64,000 nucleotides of DNA from Lophius americanus (taxonomy: Eukaryota > Chordata > Actinopteri > Lophiiformes > Lophiidae): positions 11,820,001 to 11,884,000 of the forward strand of contig JBBDHG010000019.1 of assembly GCA_037951165.1 (NCBI GenBank), given 5' to 3'. The position numbers and the translations under genes are program-made. The notes below the pieces were generated by a model. That model saw nothing but the letters and a program-made list of their open reading frames with translations, had not been told where the DNA came from and did no database searches. Positions 43,848 through 53,903 of the stretch are shown here, one piece after another. Each line of letters starts with the position of its first letter. Positions within the stretch are counted from its first letter, which is position 1.

Positions 43848-46606
43848 TTATCTGGCGTAGAGGACAAATTTCTGCCTTTAAAATAAGCTAGGAATAAGAT
43901 CTGGGATTTGAATTCAATACTTTTCAGAGACAACTTAAAATACGTATTTCACTTATCCTAACAGTCACTGAAACCTAATTCAGTTATGTCACTCACCAAA
44001 TGCGTAGTAATCAACACACTATGCAGGTGGAAATTTGTTCTTTGTTATTACCACCAAAAATGAGCCATGAGATCTGTTTGAGACCCTGATGCAGACTTAA
44101 AGCCAAAACGTGTTGGGGTTTTTGTAACATTGACCATAGTTACTTTGTAATAAAGAAAAGTGCCTTGAATTTCTTTTGTGATTTAGATGTGGTTAAATTA
44201 TAGCCAAGTTACGAAGTTATGAAAACTCCCTCACTCTCAGAGAACTTTGTAAAATAAATGATAAAAACTTTATTACTTTTTCAATTGAATTGCAATTACC
44301 TGCTCTAACTCTACAACAAAAGAGATATGAGGTTATGTCACAGATGTATTGGGGTGTAACATTAACCACATGTGTTCTATTTTATGAGACAGTTAATTAT
44401 TAATGACTAATTGTTAATTAGTGAGTTATTGGCAATTAAAGGTCTCATGATATCAGAACAGAATTGATATTTTGCATTCTGAGTTCTCTCCCCCGGTGTT
44501 GAACTTGTTCAATTCATTCTGCTCCAGCCAATAAATCAGACAGTATCTGCCAGTATTAATCAAGCAGTTTACCCAGCCAGCCTCAAGCTGCCATCTTTAA
44601 ACTATAGGAGCTTCTGACTACTGAATAGCTGACTGTTTCTGAGTGAAAACATTGTCCAACAGTTCAAGGACAAAGGAAGCCAAATAAGGACAATCATAAC
44701 GCTGCAGCTACTTTGCCAGGGCTGGCAAATTTTCCCTCATCACCTAACTCCTATCTTAATTCTCCTCCTGCTGTTCTGTTGTCCCTCATGTTTATTCAAG
44801 TCTTGATTATGATTCTATCCCCACCACAGCTGGTTGTCATGGGTATTCTTATCCTCATAGCTTCTCTCTAACTTTTCGTTTGCTTTGTTAGTGCCCACCC
44901 CTCCCTGTTTAGCCTGTGATGGCAAGGTCTTGACTACCATTCACAGTGGGCTGGCAGCTAATAAAATACCTAAGCAAAAGGTCATTGCATCCTGCTTGTC
45001 ACACAACACTCACAGCACTACCTTGTGTGTTGTGCAACAATCGGGGACCACTGATGTGTCCCCATGCCATTGACCGCATGGTTGTCCTTAATGATTCTGA
45101 AAAATGAATGCCCCCTCCATCACTGACTTCTGTGACTATTTGATCATCAGCAGGATTACTTTATGAAGCAATTAAGTATACTAAATTGCACAAAATCAAA
45201 GGAACTCCTCATTAAGAACACCTCTATTTTTTTTACTATAATTTAATAACCAACTAAAGTATTTTATGATTCTGCCAAACCATGAATCCATTTATTTTCT
45301 GTAAATGCTCATCCTAGCAGGGTTGCAATGGTCTGGAGCCTTTCTCAGCTCACATTGTGTGAGCTGAAGCCCACCCTGTACAATATGCCAGTTCATCAAA
45401 AACTCAAACACCCATTCTTTAAACAAACATATTATAAAGGCATCTGTTTAAAACTGCCTTAACTACTACTAAGTTTGAGTGATTTTAAATGCTACATTGA
45501 CTTTATGCCCGACAATTCAGAGGAATGCAAACAATTTGCTGGCAAATGTGTACCATTTTGCACATCAAGCAACAGCAGCTAATGAATTAGCAATGTCACA
45601 CATGTGCATAATACATTTTCTTATCTCATCTATGCAGAAATCAGGACTGTCTCATCTCCGTTGAGGTTTATTTGAAGAACCTGAAAGTCAGTCTACTCCA
45701 TGCGAGCCTAATCAGAATTTAAGTTTACAAAAGCAATATTATTTAGATTACTAGATAACTGACACACTGCTAAGGACAGCATCTAAATGACTAGGGATAA
45801 TTATGGTAAAATGCAGGATACATTATAATCTTTCTGTGCCGGCCGAGGACACTATGAATAGCAATGAGTCTTCAAGGCCTTCATGCAGCCTTTTTGCAGC
45901 AGGACAAAAAATACAGGCTGGTAACAGAGTGCAGCGGACATAAACCGCCTTTGAAGGTCTCCGGGAACCTATTAACGTCTAAATGATTCATTTTAGCAGA
46001 GGAATTTTAATCACTTTAGCAGTCAACAGTGTTTAGGACCATCTTTCAGTACATGAAAGAGATAACCTTGAATAAAATTATCTAATTGCTAATTCCCTGT
46101 CTATTATGTGAAGGTGTTCACATTTGTGGGCCCACATGGGACATCCAAATGGGGCAAATAAACCATTTAAAGAAAAAGGTTGATAAATGTGCATTAACAG
46201 GATTGTTTTGCTCAGCCTTCAAAGAGACATAAAAGCTAGGAATATTTTCCTCTAATGCGATTAAGTGTAGGATTGGTACTGGATAACAGCATTTTATCCT
46301 TAGCTACTATGCTTTAACTCAATGCTTCCACCTAGCTTTCCAATCAGAGAAGACACCTCTTCTAGGTTAAGTGGCACAGGACTTTGCAGATGGCAACTCT
46401 CTCACCCTCTCACTCACTCATTCACTCACTGACAGACTCTTCATGCACGAGACAAATGGCCGTCCCGTACTTCTACTGATTGTTTATTTGAAAGCATCTG
46501 CAGATCATTAATCATCTTCTTGCCCCCCAAAACATGGGAGATCAGGCGCCTACAGTATACCAACTGATGTATCACCAAGTCCTTGCATAGAATAAAACAA
46601 GCCTAC
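43848..46606. other. intronic DNA next to grid1 exon 2; possible conserved noncoding segments
   Basis: Apart from the V-SINE tail at 45278-45425, no transposon was recognised. Parts of 45480-46560 contain homeodomain-like TAATTAGC/CTAATTGC motifs and balanced composition. This is suggestive of, but not evidence for, conserved noncoding elements. Confidence 0.35.
45278..45425 (-). mobile_element. V-SINE 3' half, reverse orientation
   Basis: Plus-strand AATCCATTTATTTTCTGTAA, CTAGCAGGGTTGCAATGG, TCTGGAGCCTTTCTCAGCTC and CACCCTGTACAATATGCCAG are the reverse complement of the V-SINE 3' region. The element lies on the minus strand and is 5'-truncated. Confidence 0.65.
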
Positions 46607-46762
46607 CTTCCTGGACAGCCTGGAAGGGGTTGTTAGGCTCGATAAGTTTCACTGAGTGGGTTATTTTCTCACTCTGCAGAATGTCGTCGTTCAGACTCAG
46701 GTCTGAGATTGCAAGTTGAAAAATCTCATCATCTCTCACGGCATTCTGCTCGAATATGGCAC
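46607..46762 (-). CDS. grid1: grid1 exon 2: start of the amino-terminal (LIVBP-like) domain
   Basis: Second coding exon of the delta-1 glutamate receptor. Seen on the minus strand: an acceptor (caacag|GT at 46763/46762), 156 bases open throughout, and a donor (GAAG|gtaggc at 46607/46606). Joined to exon 1 in phase 1 it reads GAIFEQNAVRDDEIFQLAI, then SDLSLNDDILQSEKITHS, then VKLIEPNNPFQAVQE. The middle part is almost identical to mammalian GRID1 (SDLSLNDDILQSEKITYS). It differs clearly from GRID2 (GDLNQNEEILQTEKITFS), so delta-1 is the firm choice. The segment covers the first strand and helix of the clamshell amino-terminal domain. The exon ends in phase 1, as expected before the A-C-D/E-L-M residues of exon 3. 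That exon is not recognisable in the remaining 46.6 kb of this window, so the gene is partial here. Confidence 0.95.
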
Positions 46763-48093
46763 CTGTTGAATGAAATCATGGATATCAAATGTTATTAAAG
46801 GGGGGAAAGAGGTACATCAAGCCCTTCATAGTGTAACCATTATTTTAAAAGGCTAAAAGCTGTTTAATGTTGTTAAAAAAATGTGATGCAGGATAGTAGC
46901 TGAATACGAGTTTTATCCTTTTGTGGCTCATTCTGCCTTGAAGCTGTGCAACATGTGTGTCTCAGTGGGCTTGGACAAGATTTCAGCACTGTGGACAGCC
47001 CAAGCCACACCACCAATAATAAGCATAAAGAAGCCAAAGTTGGAAAGTAGATGGCTGTTATTAGAGCCTTAGTGGCGCCCTTCCCAATGAGCTTTATAAG
47101 CATTGTGAGTGGGGCATGCTGAATCTTAGCCTTCTCCCCTCCTCCCTCTTTCGTCTTCTGTTTATCAATGCAGCAGCTGCAGCTATTGGGAGAAGTAAAT
47201 ATATCAAGGGGAAAAGGTTCCAGGAAATGAGAAAAATAATGTGAGTACCCTAACGTAAAGTAGCATATAAGCCAATATTGTTTGGATGGAGTCCCACCTC
47301 TGTATTAAACCAGTGACGGAGCACCTGCTGCTTGCCAGACTGTTGCAGTGGGCAGCAGCAGCAACCGAGACCATATTTTCTCACAGTGACATTGACATTT
47401 TTTATCTGAGATAATGACGGTAGTCTTTTTTAAGAGACTACCTGACTACTTGCAAAAGGAGAATACCAATCAATCTCCTATGTTTGCGCATGGAGAGAGA
47501 GGACAAGGACACGTATACAATTAGAATGCTGACATAAAATTTAACACGGTGTTTAAGGACATCAGATCGGATTCAGAGACGTTTGCTGCTCTGAGAAATT
47601 GCCCCTGGAAGTTTGAGAACAAAGAGGCTCTATGCGTTTTTCATGTCTAAAACCGAACTCCACTGGCATTCCCTCTGTCTTGATATTGCAGTCACGTTCT
47701 GGTGAAAGTTGAGGCTCGTCGGGTACAGACAAGTGGAAGCTTGGTCTAAAAAAAATCAACCATTTGAATACAGAATAGCATTATACTGGGGGAGAAAGGT
47801 GAATGACTCTGATCTGGAGCCAACATGAATGCAAAGTGAAAGCACAAATGGGTGCATCATTTTAAAGAAATAGTGAAATATACTAAAATAAAATGGCCTT
47901 GCCAGTAAAGATCACGTTCAACTTTTCAACTCGCTTGATAGTCAAAGTGTTCTTTAAGTCGGAATACAAGCTGAATACACAATTATTCCTCCCTCTCATC
48001 AAAATCCAGTGACCAACGCAGTCTGCAGCGCCTGAGCTCTATCCCTGCAGCTCTGCCTCCACACCTGTCCAACCATACAGCGTGTTGTCTTAC
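46763..48093 (-). other. grid1: grid1 intron 1
   Basis: 1331-base intron between the signal-peptide exon and exon 2, with gtaag donor and caacag acceptor. It is unusually compact beside the following intron. It holds no transposon I could recognise. Open frames of 60-76 residues in both directions are not similar to anything known to me. Confidence 0.9.
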
Positions 48094-48172
48094 CGATATG
48101 TATGATGGAGTCCGCTCTGGCCAAATTGCTTTGCATTATCCACAGGGAAAGGCAGATCAGCAGTAACTCCAT
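48094..48172 (-). CDS. grid1: grid1 exon 1: start codon, signal peptide, first mature residues
   Basis: First coding exon of the delta-1 ionotropic glutamate receptor, a postsynaptic membrane protein whose amino-terminal domain binds cerebellin-neurexin complexes. Seen: on the minus strand an ATG at 48172 opens 26 codons plus one base before a consensus donor (CG|gtaag at 48094/48093). The first 20 residues, MELLLICLSLWIMQSNLARA, form a hydrophobic signal peptide with an A-R-A cleavage motif. They are followed by DSIIHI, which matches the mature N-terminus known for GRID1 and GRID2 (ADSIIHIGAIF). The exon ends in phase 1, and the split glycine codon is completed by exon 2. The start is chosen because it directly precedes the signal peptide and no in-frame upstream extension looks coding. 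The DSIIHI motif is shared by delta-1 and delta-2; the delta-1 assignment comes from exon 2. Teleosts often keep two copies (a/b), which this exon cannot distinguish. Confidence 0.93.
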
Positions 48173-48550
48173 CTCGGGATTTCAACGAAGTGGCTCATCC
48201 AAGCCCAGCTCAGCTGTCTGACTCAGTCCAAATGGAGTAGCCAAAGTAAAAAAGACAAAACAGGAGATGATCAAAAGCCCAGTCCAAATCAGAACCGCTG
48301 TCCTCCTCCTCCCCGTGGAGACCGGAACCAAAATAAACGCTGCAGATAGGATGATAACAGTTTTTTTACTCTCTATCTCTCAAAAATCAAGAAAAGGTGG
48401 GCTCAAACAGAAGAATGAACGGGGATCCGAGGTAAGACTGAAACGGCAGGCAGCTCGGTGGTACCTCTCTCACTCACGCCTCTCTCCAGCTCCGCCGTCT
48501 AAAGCATTGCAAGCAGCAGAAAATGCGGAGGAGGGACACCCCTCTAACTG

Positions 48551-48571
48551 CACACACACTCCTATCACACA

Positions 48572-48609
<38 letters not shown>
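48551..48609. repeat. CA-rich tract with (AC)18 in the grid1 5' flank
   Basis: Uninterrupted AC dinucleotides from about 48574 to 48609, preceded by shorter CACACAC runs. It sits about 380-440 bases upstream of the grid1 ATG. Confidence 0.95.
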
Positions 48610-48610
<1 letters not shown>

Positions 48611-48623
48611 CAGTGCCGTCCCG

Positions 48624-48633
48624 GTCACGTGAC
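48624..48633. promoter_or_regulatory. perfect 10-bp palindrome GTCACGTGAC (E-box/CLEAR-like)
   Basis: GTCACGTGAC lies 452 bases upstream of the grid1 start codon. It matches the extended CACGTG site bound by USF, MiT/TFE and related bHLH-zip factors. Function is inferred from motif and position only. Confidence 0.4.
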
Positions 48634-48724
48634 TGCAGAGACTTCAAGACTCGGCTGCTGTCCCGACAAGCAGTGGAGAGATGATCGGACCAGCAGAAAG
48701 TCTCTTCTAGAGCGGACATGGAAA

Positions 48725-48730
48725 CACGTG
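48725..48730. promoter_or_regulatory. second CACGTG E-box
   Basis: AACACGTGAT, about 100 bases further upstream of grid1 than the first CACGTG palindrome. Paired E-boxes in a 5' flank make regulatory use more plausible, but six bases can occur by chance. Confidence 0.3.
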
Positions 48731-49480
48731 ATCGGAGGTTACAACAGAAAACTACCGAAATTCTGAGGAGAGAGGCGAGGAGCTTCCACGCATCACCGAG
48801 CTCAGATCGGAGATGAGAAGTGGAGGGAAGGGCGAACAGCTGACTTTTGGAGAAGTTGGCGCATAGGTGGATCATTTTTGAGGGCGAGAAAGGGCATATT
48901 TCCAGCGTAATTCAGTGGAACGCAGCTGATCTGACAAAGGAAAGGATTTGTGGTCCTCAGCGATGGCTGAATGATGAGAGACATCATACAAACCACAAAG
49001 CCTGACTGGATCGGGAACGACCGCACAGCGTTACCGGTGGAGCGTCTGCAACAAGAGCCCTGTTTAATGCTATGATCTGTAGTCTCTTCAGTAAAATTGA
49101 CCCACTATTTATTTCATTTGCTTTCTTTATTGTTGCTTTCTTTGTGGATAACACTACAGGTCTCCATAAGTTCTTATTCTTACCAAACGCAACAATCTCA
49201 TGCAGCGCCAAGCGCGTGTAGAGCAGAAAGGAAGGGGACAGTTTCATGCAAGAGAAAGATATCCGACTTGACAGGCGTAATCTTACAATTAAAGGATATT
49301 TCTGGTGACTGAAATAAAGACGGAAGTATCTTGTAATTGTTCGGTTAAGTACGTCAGAGACGCAGACGTTCAGCACCACTGAACTCGGAGAGCTCCCATA
49401 CCAAACTACACGTGTGCATGAAGGATAAGAGGCACCTGTTGGGCAAATATAGTCGGTCATCTCACACCTGTGTAAATATC

Positions 49481-50924
49481 TAATTTAAATGATAGAATTC
49501 ATAATTACCAAAATAATGTTTTACTTAGACAGCAGAGCCAAGCGGAAATAAAGCACACCTATGTAAATATAATTTCTTTGTGACTGTCATCATCTGTTTT
49601 TTATTGCATCCGAGGAATAAACATTCATGCTTCCAAAGTTGTGAAATCATACACTACCCCCATTGTGCACCTGTGGGTACTGCAGCCAGAGATGCTAAAA
49701 ATCATTTCATCATCTTTTTCACAATGAGTATAGTACTCTTCTTTTGATCCAAGCGTTTGGTAGGTAGCTGAAGGCTGATGGGAGATTCCCCAAAACTGTG
49801 TAGGAGCTTGCTCAGGAGGTAATAATGGACACACTTCTTTGTCCTGGCCTGCCAACTGAACATTTGATTATTTGTTTGTATTTTGTCTTTAAAATCTACA
49901 CGTATAGATGTTACTACTCACTTACACAAACATGGCAGACACAACCAGTATTATATCAATTCTTTGATTTAGCTCAATTAAAACTATTTATACATGGTGC
50001 TTCACAGAGTGAGAATAATAAAGAACAAACAGACAATAAATTAGATCTTTGAACATCTTCAACAATAAAGCGACAAGGAATTATATATATAAACCGAGCT
50101 GTAAATCAGAAGAAATGACAAAATGGAAAGTCACTAAATTCAAGAATGACTAAGAATTGCATAAAAGTATAAAAACTGTTAAAACATATGAAAGGGATTA
50201 AGGCGTGACAAACACTGACCAAGAAGAAAAATTTAAAAACTGTAAAATTCACAAGTTACAATAATTTGAGTAAATCTCACTACCATCAAAATTGAAATGA
50301 AATGAAAGTATCACAATGGATAACTAGCAGCACGGAATGGTGAGGTACCGTGAGTAAATGCCACTTTAAAAGGATATGTCTTGAGGTTTCTCTTAAAAAT
50401 GTTCGTTTAGATGGAGTCCTTTCTATCCTATAAACTTTAAGATGAGCAGCGCAGGGAATTCACACTGTATTAAAGAACAAACCCTCCTAAATATGAACTA
50501 CCTAAAGAACTCTATATCACAGTAGATTCGATTTATATCAACTTGGTTGTGTTACATGTTTATTAATGAAGAGCTAGAAGTTTTGACAAAAAAAAATTAT
50601 AGAAGAATATTTAGATTGACCCTAGTTAACAAGTTAAAAGTTCCTATGAAGCAGTAAATAAATCTTGCCCTCTCTAAGGGCGTTTAAACAGAAATATTAA
50701 CATTGGGATTTGTGGTCTCAACCTGACAGTCAACCAAATGACATAAACAATTCACCACATCTTGGCAGATGAGTGCATCTTTTATTTTCCTTGATCTATG
50801 TTGCAATATGTTACTGGGATTTCATGAAAATATAAATTATTCATCATGACGGTTAAATCACACAGGTCTTCATCATTGTTTTCCTGTGTTTATTACAGCT
50901 GTCTATGCAAATCTCTCTCACAAA
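49481..50924. other. intergenic DNA without identified elements
   Basis: A 76-codon open frame at 49625-49855 (minus) has no recognisable domain. The stretch 50330-50560 has a repeat-like character that could not be assigned. Confidence 0.45.
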
Positions 50925-50993
50925 CAGAGAGAGGGAGAGGGAGAGAGAGAGGGAGAGAGAGCGAGAGAGAGGGAGAGAGAAAGAGAGAGAGAG
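50925..50993. repeat. (GA)n microsatellite
   Basis: GAGAGAGGGAGAGGGAGAGA-type run, imperfect, 69 bases. Confidence 0.95.
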
Positions 50994-51359
50994 TAGACGT
51001 TGGATAATTGCTGGATTAATGGTTTGTCAGGTGAACTACATATTGTACCAAGTAACAGTGTTCCTTCTTCACAGCTGGTCTGTGAATGAACACACTGCAG
51101 ACCCCAGTAGAGAGTAAATGTTTGTATAAGTCGTAGGTCTTGCTATATGAACCATTACCATATATCAGACAGGCATTTTTGAAATATTGTATGTCCTCTT
51201 ATATATATTCTCCGCATATAGAAAGGTATTTATGAGATATTTGAATCAATAATGCAAGGTTTTGGTACCATAAGCGGTGGGTCTATGCATTAGTAATTTG
51301 AATTACTTGAGAAAGGGCCTGGTTTTCCATATACATCATTAAGCAAACATTATGTCAAA

Positions 51360-53140
51360 GTCAAAGTCAACTTTATTTCCAGTTACTCACATGTGCTAGA
51401 CATACTTTCAGAAACTGAAATTATGTTTTCTCTCATCCACGTTGCAAAAAATGCAAAACACATAAATATATGTAAAAAATAAGTGCAAAATAAGTGCAAG
51501 TGATGAGATGTAAACAAAACATAATAAAATATAAAATGTACATATGCACATATACGTATACGCATTTATATGTATGTGTAATCATACAAACACCCATACA
51601 TACACAAACACAGCAGCAATTTTACGGTGACTTGTGGGGGGACTTTGTCCAGAGGGGGGAGTTGGAAGATAGGGGAGAGAGTTCCGCTTCCTAACAGCCT
51701 GATGGATGAAGCCGTTTGTCAGTCCGCTGGAGCGGGCACACAGGCTCCGGTACCTAAGGCAGGAGGCTGAAGAGGCTGTGTAAGGGGTTGCTGGGGTCCC
51801 CCACAATGCTGGTTGCTTTCCAGGTGAGGTGGGTGTTGTAAATGTCCAGGAAAAAGGAGAGAGAGACACCAATGATCTTCCCAGCTGTGTTCATTATGTG
51901 TTGCAGGGTCCTACGGTTGTAGTCGTTGGAGCTCCCATACCACACAGTGACACAGCCGGTCTGGATACTCTCAATGGTGCCTCGGTAGAAGGTGAACATG
52001 ATGGGTGGGGGGGCTTTAGCTCTTTGCAGTTTGGGGAAGCAGTAGAGGCGGCGCTGGGCTTTCTTTGCAAGTGTTGCTGTGTTGGTGGTCCAGGAGAGGT
52101 CCTCGATGATATGCACCCCCAGGAATTTGGTGCTGCTCATCCACTCCACAGCAGCACCGTAGCTGGACTGTGGGCGGTGTAGAGCGAGGCCTCTCAGATG
52201 GCTGATCTCCTTCCTATAGTTTTTCTCGTAGTTGTTGGAGATGAGACCCACCACAGTTGTATAGTCCGCAAACTTAAAATGTGGTTGGTGCTGTAAGTTT
52301 GCAGTCATGTGTCAGCAGTGTGAAGAGCAGGGGACTGAGCAAACAGCCTCGGGCAGCCGCTGTGCTCAGTGCGATGGTACTCGAGGTACTGTTGTCGACC
52401 CATACTGCTTGGGGCCTCTCCATGAGGAAGTCCAGCAGCCAATTACAAAGAGAGGTGCTGTGCCCCAACTGGTCCAGTTTTCAATGAGCTATTGTGGGAT
52501 GATGGCATTGGATGCTGAACTGAAGTCTTTGAACAGTATTCTCACATATGCATTCCATTGTTATGCTATTCTGTGCTTCAAACCGGGCAAAGAAGCTGTT
52601 GAGGTTGTTGAGCAGAAAGATGTTACTTCCACAGGTCTGTGGTGGGGGTTTGTATTCTGGGATGGTCTGGATGCCCTGCCACAGACTCTGTGTCTCTGCT
52701 TATCTTAAAATGGCAGGTTACCTTCTTTGTGAAACACTGTTTGGCTTTTATGATGCCGCAAGACAAGTTGGCTTTCGCTGTTCTCGGAGTAGTTTCGTCC
52801 CCGGTTTTAAAGGCAGTGTTCCTGGCCCTCAGCAGCCTGTGGACATCTCCTGTCAGCCATGGCTTCTGGTTTACCCTGATGGTGATGGTTCTGGTGTGGG
52901 TCACATCATCAATACACTGACCAATGTAAGAATTCACAGTGTCTGTGTATTCCTCAATGTCTGTCTTGGTGTTGTTTGTGTATGCCTGCTTAAACATTTC
53001 CAGTCTGCAGTGTCAAATTTTGGAAATACAACCTTGCGGTTTGCATGATTAAAATCACCAGCTAGGATGATAAACCCGTCTGGGTGGACTGTCTGTTGTT
53101 TGCTGATGGCCTGATACAAAAACCCTGGAAACACCCAATA
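51360..53140 (-). mobile_element. L2/CR1-group LINE, endonuclease to 3' end with internal deletions
   Basis: Minus-strand order. HPDGFIILAGDFNHANRK (about 53090-53040) is the endonuclease G-D-F-N motif. A jump follows to TADWKCLSRH and DIEEYTDTVNSYIGQCIDDV (linker). FNSFFARFEAQN comes at about 52590 and ILFKDFSSASNAIIPQ at about 52530. SPLLFTLLTHDC follows at about 52320. FADYTTVVGLISNN at 52272 is the catalytic F-A-D-D box with the second aspartate changed to tyrosine. KFLGVHIIEDLSWTTNTATL and VTVWYGSSNDYNRRTLQHIM complete the RT. Regions normally between these blocks are missing. The 3' end near 51360 carries TCAAAGTCAAAGTCAACTTT. Confidence 0.85.
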
Positions 53141-53147
53141 ATAGCTG

Positions 53148-53180
53148 CAGTTTTGGAGATGCTATGACCAAGTTTTTGAG
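53148..53180 (-). mobile_element. Tc1-like shard (~30 bp)
   Basis: AGCTGCAGTTTTGGAGATGC followed by TATGACCAAG matches the reverse complement of the Tc1-like transposase region that the 38470 fragment also covers. Very short. Confidence 0.5.
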
Positions 53181-53261
53181 TTATTATATCCAAGACAAGT
53201 CAGGGAATAATATGGAATAGTCATCAACTCTGCATCCGTTGCTACAGGTCCTTCCTGTTAA

Positions 53262-53903
53262 CGCAATACATCAAAAACTATGGCTACATGGATCATTGTC
53301 AAATTGAATGCCTACATAGACCTTAGTGCCAGCAAGAACTAGGTTATTTTCAGCAATGTTGGCAATGTTGACAATAGGGGGAGCTAATTCTCCAAAAGTG
53401 TCAGTCCAGAATTTCCTGTCAATTTTGTTGGTCCAATTCAGTCCAAATTTGGTGCGTATGAATTGACCCAAGAAGATCTATCTTGTAAATACCATATTTA
53501 CTCAAGTTGTTCATATTCTACTAGGGTCTTTCATGGATCATTTTAAATTTTTATTCCCCCTTAGACTTTAGTGCAAGGAAGAACTTCTTTGATTATGGGA
53601 GAGGTCAGTTGTATATTTCAGACACTAGGGGGAGCTTTGCCTTGAAAAGTTTTTTGGATCAAAATTCTCGACCATTGATCCGATTTAGTCCAAATTTGGT
53701 GTATATGAATCAACTCCAGGAGATCTATCTTATCTATATAATATTCTAATCAAAAAATTCATATTTTAATGTACTAAAACTACTGTTTATAAATTCAGAT
53801 TTAATTTGAGGAGTTTAATGATTGGGATTGCTTTTACAACGAAGGGAATGGGGACTTTTCCCGGGATATACCCTGGCTATCGGGGACGACAGCATAGGTC
53901 TAG
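53262..53903 (+). mobile_element. Helitron-like element, copy D (two monomers plus 3' tail)
   Basis: Two monomers about 240 bases apart: ACATGGATCATTGTCAAATT with ACATAGACCTTAGTGCCAGC, and CATGGATCATTTTAAATTTT with AGACTTTAGTGCAAGGAAGA. Both carry the AGGGGGAGCT landmark. They are followed by the tail shared with copy A: TTTAATGATTGGGATTGCTT, then GGGAATGGGGACTTTTCCC, ending AGCATAGGTCTAG with CTAG at 53900-53903 followed by T. The hairpin arm GGGGACGAC is present, but its partner is eroded. Confidence 0.6.

Larger units (their letters stand above)
48173..49480 (-). promoter_or_regulatory. grid1: putative grid1 5'UTR and promoter region
   Basis: The DNA immediately upstream of the grid1 start codon is richer in GC and CpG than its surroundings. 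It contains runs such as CCGTCCCGGTCACGTG and GAACGGGGATCCGAGG, a CA dinucleotide tract, and two CACGTG boxes. No TATA box at a convincing distance was seen. The transcription start cannot be placed from sequence alone. Apparent open frames here (for example 48267-48632, plus strand) are compositional artefacts of this region and the CA tract. Confidence 0.5.

Noticed and set aside
48267..48632. 121-codon plus-strand frame upstream of grid1
   Set aside because: Lies antisense in the grid1 5' flank and ends in the CA repeat; no domain.
51754..52308. 184-codon minus-strand frame as a host gene
   Set aside because: Reverse-transcriptase C-terminus of an L2/CR1-group LINE, with its catalytic aspartate lost.
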